DNA of 5,578 bases, taken from contig JAOUQA010000162.1 of NCBI GenBank assembly GCA_029879605.1, positions 1-5,578 of the forward strand. Reading direction: 5' to 3'. Origin of the DNA: Gammaproteobacteria bacterium. Lineage in GTDB: Bacteria; Pseudomonadota; Gammaproteobacteria; SZUA-229. Position numbers and translations under genes: made by a program. This document shows, piece by piece, positions 1 to 5,578 of this stretch (positions are counted from its first letter, which is position 1; each line of letters begins with the position of its first letter). The notes beneath the pieces were generated by a model. The model searched no databases. It was not told the DNA's origin and saw only the letters and a program-made list of their open reading frames with translations.

Positions 1-1
1 T

Positions 2-496
2 CGAGCTGAATCAAAACTGGTGGTTGCGTTGGGCGTGGATGATTTAATCATTGTCGATACTGCTGATGCACTACTGGTTGCGCATCGGGAAAAAGTACAG
101 GATATAAAAAAAATCGTTGAGAAATTAGGTAATGATGGCCGTGAAGAAATCCTGTTGCACAAAACTGTCTGTCGACCATGGGGTTGTTATCAGGGTATTG
201 ATAGTTCGGATCGTTTTCAGGCAAAACGCATCACTGTAAAACCAGGTGCTGTACTATCATTGCAGCTACATCACCACCGTGCTGAACACTGGGTGGTTGT
301 TAACGGCACTGCCAAAGTCACCCGAGGTGATGAAGAATTTATTCTTTCCGAGAATGAATCCACCTATATTCCATTGGGTGTCAAACACCGTCTGGAGAAT
401 ATTGGCAAGATCCCGCTGGAATTAATTGAGGTGCAAACGGGAAGCTATCTCGGCGAAGATGATATTGTGCGCTTTGATGATGTATACGGAAGATAA
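2..496 (+). CDS. manC: Mannose-1-phosphate guanylyltransferase / mannose-6-phosphate isomerase, 3' part
   Basis: This is the C-terminal part (164 residues plus stop) of the bifunctional type II enzyme that isomerises fructose-6-P to mannose-6-P and makes GDP-mannose from mannose-1-P and GTP in the cytoplasm. The reading frame is open to base 2. The GTG at 20 is an internal valine, not a start, because family similarity continues upstream of it. The first residues (VVALGVDDLIIVDTADALLV) match the end of the nucleotidyltransferase domain. RPWG (bases 173-184) opens the C-terminal cupin, and QLHHHRAEHW (263-292) is the metal-binding cupin signature of type II phosphomannose isomerases. The ending RFDDVYGR is the usual ManC terminus, so the 3' end is intact. 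Family members are about 470-480 residues, so roughly two thirds lies upstream. GDP-mannose may be used directly or converted to deoxy sugars. Paralogues AlgA, CpsB and WbpW are the same enzyme in other pathways, so the symbol is by family. Confidence 0.95.
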   Translation, partial: RAESKLVVALGVDDLIIVDTADALLVAHREKVQDIKKIVEKLGNDGREEILLHKTVCRPWGCYQGIDSSDRFQAKRITVKPGAVLSLQLHHHRAEHWVVVNGTAKVTRGDEEFILSENESTYIPLGVKHRLENIGKIPLELIEVQTGSYLGEDDIVRFDDVYGR

Positions 497-591
497 AAAC
501 TGGATGGCCAAAGTAATATTGTTACCAGATAAATCATTCAGATTTTTTCTATATCATTTTGTTGTTGAATCACCTTCTGTTTTTTTAATGT
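497..591. other. AT-rich spacer between manC and the polymerase gene
   Basis: This 95-base gap is the longest non-coding stretch in the window. It is strongly AT-rich, with T runs at 543-548 and 580-586. The only inverted repeat seen is GTAA (513-516) with TTAC (522-525), too short and GC-poor to act as an intrinsic terminator. No JUMPstart/ops element (GGCGGTAG core) is visible. Candidate promoter hexamers are weak. It may be read through from manC, or hold a promoter that does not resemble the sigma-70 consensus. Confidence 0.5.
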
Positions 592-1875
592 ATGCAGCAT
601 AAAATAGTCTCTCTTGCAAAAGCAACTGCTCTTGTACCAAATAATAAAGCTGACAATGATGAGCGGGTTGATGCAAAAGTATCGGAGCCGAAAGCTATCG
701 AGAAGCTTCGTATGTCCTTTTTATGTCTATTGACTTTTGCTGTAGCGATTCCTTCAAATCAAACTATAAACTTGGTTGGAGAACTCTATCTCACGGAACT
801 ATTGCTACCAATGCTTGCTATTGGAGTTCTTTTTTTCGGAAAAACAGTTGCCTTTCGTGAAAAAATTATTTGGTACTTTGTCTTGTTGGCGGTTTGCTTG
901 ATGATGGGTTACATCGTATCTGATCTGGTGGCGGGCACCGACTCATCAAAATACCTCCGGGCATGGGGTAGAAACTTTATTTTATTTGTTGATTTTGTTT
1001 CTTTAGCGATAATCATGGCTTCTGATAGGCGGTTGTTATGGTGGTACGCCCTTGGATTTTCAACAGGGACTTTGATTACACTGGTTCTTGGACGTGTGCC
1101 TATAGAGGAATGGAAATTCGGTTATGCGCAGCCGATAACGATACTTGTACTGCTATCAGCTTATTTTGTGTCATTCAGGGTTGCTGCATTATTACTTGTT
1201 TTTCTTGCAGTTATAAGTATTTATATGGATAGTCGATCAGCAAGCGCATTTGCCCTATTCGTTGCTGGGGTGATTTTTTTGCGCATAAAAAGGCCTGAAG
1301 GCATTAAATTGAGTCTATCGGCCTTGATACGAATAATTGTTCTAGGTGGATTGTTGTTGACGCTGCTGTTAGTGCTTATGAATAAGACATACGAAGAATA
1401 TTCGGACCGTCGTGAAGCATCATCTTCTGGACGAATTGCGGCTCTTCGAGTTGGTGGCGTTGCCATTGCTAATTCGCCAATCCTTGGCTATGGTTCATGG
1501 GGAGAGGGAACGGGCGATTATGCGAGTATGTACTACGAGGATATGAAAAAGAAAATGGCAGAACTGGGTAGAAGATTTACTGAAGGCGATGTATTCAGGC
1601 CTCACTCGCAGATACTTCAGAGCTGGATGGAAGGTGGTTTTTTTGCGGCTGCATTCTTTTTGTTTTTCGGGTATCAACTTGTCAAATGCCTTAAAGATGT
1701 GGTTCTGGTCAGGCGCTTAGATTATCTCAGTCCTTTGTATGCGTTTTTTTTGCTGATTTCTGTGTGGCATTTGTTGATGAGTCCATATGGTGGTGGGCAC
1801 AGGCTGGCAATTGCAATAAGCATAGCAATAATTTGTCTTCTGCATATTGAGGCAAGAGGAAAGAAAAATGATTAA
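592..1875 (+). CDS. wzy: O-antigen ligase/polymerase family membrane protein, probable Wzy polymerase
   Basis: This is an integral inner-membrane protein of 427 residues with about ten to twelve hydrophobic segments, for example near residues 42-53, 66-83, 92-113, 128-143, 148-167, 180-211, 218-231, 245-263, 350-366, 380-396 and 404-418. The long hydrophilic loop at about 265-348 carries the Wzy_C (PF04932) hallmarks: SGR at 279-281, PILGYG at 296-301, and H338 in RPHSQILQSWMEGG. DSRSA at 213-217 is another typical arginine motif. In this family the loop is periplasmic and helps bind undecaprenyl-PP glycans. Neighbouring wzx favours Wzy (repeat-unit polymerase) over WaaL (lipid A ligase), but the sequence alone does not settle this. 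The ATG at 592 lacks a clear Shine-Dalgarno, and an in-frame stop lies just upstream (586-588). The next in-frame start is ATG 712 (residue 41), which would remove a charged 40-residue N-terminal stretch. Length is normal for the family. Confidence 0.85.
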   Translation: MQHKIVSLAKATALVPNNKADNDERVDAKVSEPKAIEKLRMSFLCLLTFAVAIPSNQTINLVGELYLTELLLPMLAIGVLFFGKTVAFREKIIWYFVLLAVCLMMGYIVSDLVAGTDSSKYLRAWGRNFILFVDFVSLAIIMASDRRLLWWYALGFSTGTLITLVLGRVPIEEWKFGYAQPITILVLLSAYFVSFRVAALLLVFLAVISIYMDSRSASAFALFVAGVIFLRIKRPEGIKLSLSALIRIIVLGGLLLTLLLVLMNKTYEEYSDRREASSSGRIAALRVGGVAIANSPILGYGSWGEGTGDYASMYYEDMKKKMAELGRRFTEGDVFRPHSQILQSWMEGGFFAAAFFLFFGYQLVKCLKDVVLVRRLDYLSPLYAFFLLISVWHLLMSPYGGGHRLAIAISIAIICLLHIEARGKKND

Positions 1876-1903
1876 TATGCTGGTGCATAAACAGGATTAG
1901 TGT
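1854..1903 (+). promoter_or_regulatory. Strong RBS, ATG and ten-codon mini-ORF in frame with and just before wzx
   Basis: AAGAGGA (1854-1860) sits 7 bases before an ATG at 1868 that overlaps the end of the polymerase gene. From it, ten codons (MINMLVHKQD) run to TAG at 1898-1900. This is the same frame as the wzx gene, whose apparent GTG start is at 1904. A second, weaker site, AGGA (1893-1896), lies 7 bases before that GTG. A ribosome finishing the mini-ORF would stop 3 bases before the GTG, which fits termination-reinitiation coupling. Alternatively, TAG 1898 is a recent nonsense change that shortened an older wzx start, or a sequencing error. The bases are certain; the role is inferred. 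Confidence 0.5.
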
Positions 1904-3256
1904 GTGACTTCACATTTACGCTCAGCCGAACGAAAAAACAGAATCATTAAGACATTCTCGGTTGGTTTATATGCCAAAATTGTGAGTGTTATAGTTTCTT
2001 TTTCGATAGTTCCTCTTGCAGTTAACTATCTTGGTGTTGAACAGTATGGCTTGTGGGTAGCTGTATCATCGTTGATTGCGATATTATCATTTGCTGATGG
2101 TGGAGTCGGAAATGCCATGGTTAATATGATATCCAGGGCTACGGGAATCCATTCGAATGATTCGATGCAAAAAATTGTATCGACAGGGTATCTGGTGATT
2201 CTGGTAATTTCTTTATTTGGACTTGCTATATTTTTTATTGCCTATGATTTGGTTTCCTGGAGCTGGATGTTTGGATTGTCTGATCAAGGTGATTCTGAGC
2301 AATTGTTGTTGCTTGTGCTAATAGTCGGGGTGTCATTTTTTATTGGTATGCCATTTTCGCTGGTGGGTAACATTCAGCGTGGCTTTCAGGAAGGAAATAT
2401 CCGGGCGTTCTGGGAGGCTAAAGGAAGATTGTTCTCTCTGCTATTTGTAATTTTTGCAATCTATATGGACCTTGGTCTGCTTGGGTTTGCTTTAGCCTTT
2501 GTTTTCGGACCTATTTTTTCAGCAGCTTTAAATAGCATTAAATATTTTTTTTTTACGAAAAGAAATTTGTTGCCAAAGTTTTCATTGGTAAGCGTAGGAG
2601 AGGCTAAAGAAGTGTTTGGAGTAGGTGGGTTGTTTTTTATATTGCAAATTACTTCAAGCGTACAGATGCGTGCGGATAATGTAATAATAGCAAATATGCT
2701 TGGGCCAGAATATGTGGCTGGGTATTCAATTTGCATGCAGTTATTCTTGGCAATACCAATGATTTTAAGTTTACTTTGGACGCCATTATGGCCGGCTTAT
2801 CGTGAGGCCTTGGCAAGCGATGATGCTCAGTGGGTGAAAAGGATTTTTTATAAAAGCATGAAATTGGCCATGTTAGTGGGGATTCCTATATCTGTTGCGC
2901 TAGTTATTTTTGGTCAAAAAATTATTCAATTATGGGTTGGTGATAGCGTGATGCCATCTATGTCTCTTTTGATTGGCTGTGGTATTTGGATGGTTATGGT
3001 GATTGTTGGTAATGCGTTAGCTGTGTTTCTCAACGGAGTTCAGGTAATAAAGACGCAAGTTATCATTTCAATATTTGCCGCTATTTTTAATGTAGTGCTT
3101 ACTATTATGCTAATACCATTAATAGGTGTCGAAGGAGCTGTATACGGCACGGTTTTGTCATATTTTATTTGTGCAATAATTCCCTATGGATTTTTGCTGC
3201 CAAATATATTTATACGCAAAGTCGGAATTAGTAGTGTGCGGATTAAGGGTGTATAG
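1904..3256 (+). CDS. wzx: Polysaccharide repeat-unit flippase, Wzx type (MOP superfamily)
   Basis: This is a 450-residue multi-spanning inner-membrane protein with about twelve hydrophobic helices from residue 18 to 437 and no signal peptide. Wzx proteins move undecaprenyl-PP-linked oligosaccharide units from the cytoplasmic to the periplasmic face for Wzy to polymerise. Family signs are the N-terminal YLGVEQYGLW (42-51) followed by an acidic/glycine motif ADGGVGN (64-70), GFQEGN (160-165), LGPEYVAGYS (266-275), LWPAYREA (295-302) and GVEGAVYGT (408-416). Length is typical. The GTG start at 1904 has AGGA 7 bases upstream, and the gap to the polymerase gene is 28 bases. A better ribosome site and an ATG at 1868 lie in the same frame but are cut off from the gene by a TAG at 1898. 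The T10 tract at 2545-2554 encodes part of YFFF at residues 214-217. Wzx sequences diverge widely, so the call rests on the fold pattern and context; the substrate cannot be told. Confidence 0.9.
   Translation: MTSHLRSAERKNRIIKTFSVGLYAKIVSVIVSFSIVPLAVNYLGVEQYGLWVAVSSLIAILSFADGGVGNAMVNMISRATGIHSNDSMQKIVSTGYLVILVISLFGLAIFFIAYDLVSWSWMFGLSDQGDSEQLLLLVLIVGVSFFIGMPFSLVGNIQRGFQEGNIRAFWEAKGRLFSLLFVIFAIYMDLGLLGFALAFVFGPIFSAALNSIKYFFFTKRNLLPKFSLVSVGEAKEVFGVGGLFFILQITSSVQMRADNVIIANMLGPEYVAGYSICMQLFLAIPMILSLLWTPLWPAYREALASDDAQWVKRIFYKSMKLAMLVGIPISVALVIFGQKIIQLWVGDSVMPSMSLLIGCGIWMVMVIVGNALAVFLNGVQVIKTQVIISIFAAIFNVVLTIMLIPLIGVEGAVYGTVLSYFICAIIPYGFLLPNIFIRKVGISSVRIKGV
2545..2554 (+). repeat. T10 homopolymer tract inside wzx
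   Basis: Ten consecutive T occur within wzx codons 214-217 (TAT TTT TTT TTT). It is the longest single-base run in the window; other runs reach 7 or 8, such as T8 at 1744-1751 and A8 at 106-113 and 3528-3535. By hand translation, one extra T would lead to TAA at 2605-2607, and loss of one T to TAA at 2589-2591. Either change would cut the flippase roughly in half. Whether the tract slips in vivo is unknown. Confidence 0.6.
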
Positions 3257-3261
3257 CTTAT

Positions 3262-3864
3262 ATGTTGTTAGGTAAGTCTTCTCAGTATATGATGAATTCA
3301 TTGAGAAATATATATCGATATGTATTTCCTAAAAGATTATATGTTATAGGTAAGGGCTCTGTGATTCATAAAGAAGCGAAAATTAATAATATGCTGGGCG
3401 ATAAAAATAAAATAATGATAGGAGAAAATACGCATGTTCTATCGCAGCTCTTGTTGTTTGCCCATGGTGGTGAAATAATAATTGGTAATGAGTGCTTTCT
3501 TGGCGAGGGTTCTAGAATTTGGTCAGGAAAAAAAATTTCTATTGGTGATAGAGTTTTAATATCGCACAATGTCAATATTTTTGATAACCAAACACATTCA
3601 TTGTCGGCAAAACAGAGAAATATGCATTTTAAGAGCATTTTTTCAACAGGTCACCCAGTTGACATTGATTTAGGGGATTTGGAGGTGGTGATTGAAGATG
3701 ATGTATGGATTGCATGCTCTTCAATTATACTGAGAGGTGTGCGTATAGGTAATGGCGCAGTTGTTGCTGCAGGTAGTGTCGTAACTAAAGACGTAGCACC
3801 ATGGACTATAGTTGCAGGTAATCCTGCCCGGGAAATTCGAAAGATTCCAGTAAATGAACATTGA
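3262..3864 (+). CDS. Hexapeptide-repeat (left-handed beta-helix) O- or N-acyltransferase
   Basis: This is a 200-residue cytoplasmic enzyme of the maltose/galactoside acetyltransferase-like group, which usually transfers acetyl from acetyl-CoA to a sugar. Imperfect [LIV]-G-x4 hexapeptide repeats run from about residue 29 to 176, for example IIIGNECFLGEGS (72-84), ISIGDRVLISHNV (92-104) and VRIGNGAVVAAGS (160-172). H112 in DNQTHS is at the place of the family's catalytic histidine. The C-terminal AGNPAREIRKIP is the standard ending of these transferases. The first 20 or so residues are not recognised. ATG 3262 is 5 bases after wzx stops, with AAGGG at 3245-3249 a rather long 12 bases upstream. 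ATGs at 3289 and 3292 are alternatives. In this setting it probably O-acetylates the glycan or N-acylates an amino sugar; acyl donor and acceptor cannot be read from the sequence. Confidence 0.88.
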   Translation: MLLGKSSQYMMNSLRNIYRYVFPKRLYVIGKGSVIHKEAKINNMLGDKNKIMIGENTHVLSQLLLFAHGGEIIIGNECFLGEGSRIWSGKKISIGDRVLISHNVNIFDNQTHSLSAKQRNMHFKSIFSTGHPVDIDLGDLEVVIEDDVWIACSSIILRGVRIGNGAVVAAGSVVTKDVAPWTIVAGNPAREIRKIPVNEH

Positions 3865-3876
3865 TAAATAATAAAT

Positions 3877-3881
3877 AGGGG
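3877..3881 (+). promoter_or_regulatory. Ribosome binding site supporting the TTG start at 3890
   Basis: AGGGG lies 8 bases before the TTG at 3890. An in-frame stop at 3872-3874 rules out a longer form. The next in-frame starts, GTG 3917 and ATG 3920, have no comparable site, so TTG is preferred. Confidence 0.6.
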
Positions 3882-3889
3882 TCGGAAAA

Positions 3890-4801
3890 TTGTTATCAAA
3901 AATTAAGAATGCGCTTGTGATGCTATATGACATCAACAGTAAGCTAACAAAGCTTCAGCAGGCAATTGGAAGAATAGAGTCAAGACAAAATGACATGCTA
4001 AAAACGAGAGAATTTGCTGAAAATGAATTTCAGGTTTATTCGCAATGGGGCGAGGACGGGTTGATTCAGTATTTAATCAAAAATATAGCTATTGATAATA
4101 AAATATTTGTTGAGTTTGGTGTAGAAACATATCAAGAGTCTAATACGCGTTTTCTTTTAATTAATAATAATTGGTCTGGACTTATTATTGATGGTTCAGA
4201 GTCGAATATAGCCAAAATTAAAAGTGATTCAATATATTGGAAATATAATCTAAAAGCAGAATGTGCATTTATTGATAGAGACAATATTAATGAATTGATT
4301 TCTAAAAATGGAATATCTGGTGATATTGGGCTTCTCTCTGTTGATATTGATGGTAATGACTTTTGGGTATGGGAAGCAATCAGTGTGATTGAGCCAAGAA
4401 TTGTTATTTGTGAGTATAACAGTTTGTTCGGTAGTGAGAAATCTGTTTCTATTCCATATGATGCTAGCTTCTATAGGACTGCTGCTCATGAGTCTAATCT
4501 CTATTGGGGTGCGTCAATATCAGCTTTTTATGAACTAGGTAAATCAAAGGGTTACTCTTTGGTGGGATCAAATCGAGCTGGCAACAATATCTTTTTTGTT
4601 AAAAGCGACTTGTTAGGGCATATTGAAGCAGTAGCGGCAAAAAATGCCTATGTACAGTCTAAGTTTAGAGAGGTAAAAGATAGAAGTGGCAATTTGACAT
4701 ATCTTCCTTTTGAACAAAGACTAGGTATTATAGCTGATATGCCGTTAATAAATGTATGTGATGGCAGTAAAGAGCTAATTAGGGATATTTATGGGCTCTG
4801 A
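3890..4801 (+). CDS. FkbM-like methyltransferase-fold protein with N-terminal heptad helix
   Basis: This is a 303-residue soluble protein of uncertain function. Residues 73-86 (FVEFGVETYQESNT) resemble SAM-binding motif I but lack the usual GxGxG loop. IIDGSES (99-105) fits the acidic end of strand 2. LLSVDIDGNDFWVW (148-161) corresponds to the FkbM-type signature 'KiDvEGaE' after strand 4. GASISAFYELGKSKGY (207-222) followed by GNNIFFV (231-237) is a C-terminal block I associate with FkbM-like proteins in polysaccharide loci. Before this, I15, L19, L22, I26, I29, Q33 and M36 make an alternating 4-3 heptad pattern, suggesting a short coiled coil. There is no signal peptide or membrane segment. 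It may methylate a sugar or be an inactive relative; binding of SAM is inferred, not shown. It begins 25 bases after the acyltransferase gene with TTG and overlaps the next gene by 11 bases. Local composition is very AT-rich (15 G/C in the 60 bases 4081-4140). Confidence 0.8.
   Translation: MLSKIKNALVMLYDINSKLTKLQQAIGRIESRQNDMLKTREFAENEFQVYSQWGEDGLIQYLIKNIAIDNKIFVEFGVETYQESNTRFLLINNNWSGLIIDGSESNIAKIKSDSIYWKYNLKAECAFIDRDNINELISKNGISGDIGLLSVDIDGNDFWVWEAISVIEPRIVICEYNSLFGSEKSVSIPYDASFYRTAAHESNLYWGASISAFYELGKSKGYSLVGSNRAGNNIFFVKSDLLGHIEAVAAKNAYVQSKFREVKDRSGNLTYLPFEQRLGIIADMPLINVCDGSKELIRDIYGL
4781..4785 (+). promoter_or_regulatory. Ribosome binding site for the downstream methyltransferase, inside the upstream gene
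   Basis: AGGGA lies 5 bases before ATG 4791, wholly within the coding end of the FkbM-like gene. An in-frame TAA at 4776-4778 means no longer start is possible. The layout fits translational coupling of the two genes. Confidence 0.65.
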
Positions 4802-5578
4802 TAATTTTTTATTTTCATGGGAAGAGGCTGTTAATTGGCTTAAAGGTCAAGCTGATCGAAAAGACTTGGTAAAGGCTGCATTTTATGACGATCCTTTAAT
4901 TGATGCGGCTAAGCGTTATGCTGAGTCTTCAGAATGGATAGCAGTAAGAGAGTTACTATCAAAAGAAAGTAAAGGACGTGCTTTAGATATAGGTGCTGGG
5001 CGTGGAATTTCTTCATATGCTTTAGCTAAAGATGGTTGGACGGTTACGGCATTAGAACCCGATCCAAGTGCTGTTGTAGGGGCTGGTGCGATTAGAGGGC
5101 TAGCTAAAGATGCACATATTGATCTTGATATTGTTGAGGAGTGGGGTGAAGATCTGCCATTTCCTGATAATAGTTTTAATTTAGTCTATTGTAGAGCAGT
5201 GCTGCATCATGCAAATAATTTAGATGATCTTTGTAATGATGTCTATAGAGTATTAAAACCGAATGGGGTGTTTATAGCTACTCGTGAGCATGTTCTGAGT
5301 AGAAAAGAAGATTTGGACGTATTTCTACATTCTCATCCTCTTCATCATCTTTATGGTGGCGAGCATGCATATTTGTTAAATGAGTATCTTGGTGCTATTA
5401 AAAATTCCGGCTTCAAGATCGAGCGTATTTTAAATCCAGCGGCATCCGATGTAAATCTGTATCCTCAAGCTATGCAGGAATTAAAAGATCGCATTGCTTC
5501 ACGATTGCATTTACCAGTTTTTTTAGTACCAAATTGGTTTTTAAGACTACGTGCGGCTTTTTCTAATGAGCCAGGAAG
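4791..5578 (+). CDS. Class I SAM-dependent methyltransferase (Methyltransf_11 type), 3' end outside window
   Basis: This frame is open for 262 codons from ATG 4791 to the window end without a stop, so the gene is cut by the window edge. ALDIGAGRG (residues 64-72) is a textbook SAM-binding motif I. E89 in TALEPDP is the acidic residue at the end of strand 2 that binds the ribose. DLPFPDNSFNLVYCRAVLHH (121-140) matches the post-I and strand 4 region of UbiE/Methyltransf_11 enzymes, and VYRVLKPNGVF (151-161) is the usual motif III. It is a cytoplasmic enzyme without membrane segments. Its start overlaps the upstream FkbM-like gene by 11 bases and has its own AGGGA site, so both are probably made together. 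In this locus a role in O-methylating a sugar or the glycan end is likely, but small-molecule methylation cannot be excluded and the acceptor is not readable. A histidine-rich patch (about 180-192, HSHPLHHLYGGEH) is unassigned. Confidence 0.88.
   Translation, partial: MGSDNFLFSWEEAVNWLKGQADRKDLVKAAFYDDPLIDAAKRYAESSEWIAVRELLSKESKGRALDIGAGRGISSYALAKDGWTVTALEPDPSAVVGAGAIRGLAKDAHIDLDIVEEWGEDLPFPDNSFNLVYCRAVLHHANNLDDLCNDVYRVLKPNGVFIATREHVLSRKEDLDVFLHSHPLHHLYGGEHAYLLNEYLGAIKNSGFKIERILNPAASDVNLYPQAMQELKDRIASRLHLPVFLVPNWFLRLRAAFSNEPG

Noticed and set aside
20..496. A stand-alone 158-residue cupin protein starting at GTG 20
   Set aside because: The frame is open upstream to base 2 and the residues before and after GTG 20 continue the ManC nucleotidyltransferase domain, so it is a window-truncated full enzyme.
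513..525. Inverted repeat GTAA...TTAC after manC as a terminator
   Set aside because: The stem is four AT-rich pairs with no GC-rich core and no T tract directly after it, so it would not act as an intrinsic terminator.
505..533. Promoter-like hexamers TGGCCA (505-510) and GATAAA (528-533) with 17-base spacing
   Set aside because: Each matches only four of six consensus bases, which is expected by chance in AT-rich sequence; TATCAT at 552-557 has no partner -35 element at a usable distance.
580..586. T run plus TTTAAT (584-589) as a -10 box for the polymerase gene
   Set aside because: Transcription would start at or after the ATG at 592, and no good -35 is present.
1038..1232. Plus-strand 64-codon frame inside the polymerase gene
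   Set aside because: It lies wholly within a gene with clear motifs in another frame and has no recognisable product.
1221..1677. Minus-strand open frames inside the polymerase gene (1221-1466 and 1495-1677)
   Set aside because: They are shadows of the strongly supported + strand gene, with no family motifs or ribosome sites.
3366..3936. Minus-strand open frames across the acyltransferase gene
   Set aside because: The + strand frame has hexapeptide repeats and a catalytic histidine; the minus frames show only reverse-complement composition.
4970..5300. Possible frameshift or pseudogene because the last gene has no stop
   Set aside because: The frame is open and motif-consistent up to the final base; the missing stop is simply the window edge.

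Overview
The window reads as part of a surface-polysaccharide (O-antigen or capsule type) biosynthesis locus from a Gram-negative bacterium. A gammaproteobacterium is the best guess, from the style of the ManC C-terminus and the Wzx/Wzy arrangement, but the genus cannot be named from sequence alone. All supported genes lie on the + strand and are tightly packed.

Layout: 1-496 is the 3' part of manC (GDP-mannose synthesis), entering from outside the window. 497-591 is an AT-rich spacer with no convincing promoter or terminator. 592-1875 is a multi-pass membrane protein of the O-antigen ligase/polymerase (Wzy_C) family, probably Wzy. 1904-3256 is a Wzx-type flippase. 3262-3864 is a left-handed beta-helix (hexapeptide) acyltransferase. 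3890-4801 is a FkbM-like, methyltransferase-fold protein with an N-terminal heptad helix. 4791 to the window end is a class I SAM-dependent methyltransferase whose 3' end is cut off; it overlaps the preceding gene by 11 bases.

Together: ManC supplies GDP-mannose (or the precursor of GDP-fucose, GDP-rhamnose or GDP-perosamine type sugars). Wzx moves lipid-linked repeat units across the inner membrane and Wzy polymerises them. The acyltransferase and the two methyltransferase-like proteins probably decorate or cap the glycan. No glycosyltransferase is visible, so those must lie outside the window.

The base composition becomes visibly more AT-rich after manC, as is common where a conserved flanking gene meets an exchangeable polysaccharide cassette. 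I see no RNA genes, CRISPR arrays or insertion sequences. The locus is of a familiar kind. The points most worth a second look are an in-frame amber codon between a strong upstream start and the apparent GTG start of wzx, a T10 tract inside wzx, and the uncharacterised FkbM-like protein with a TTG start and a clean heptad helix.
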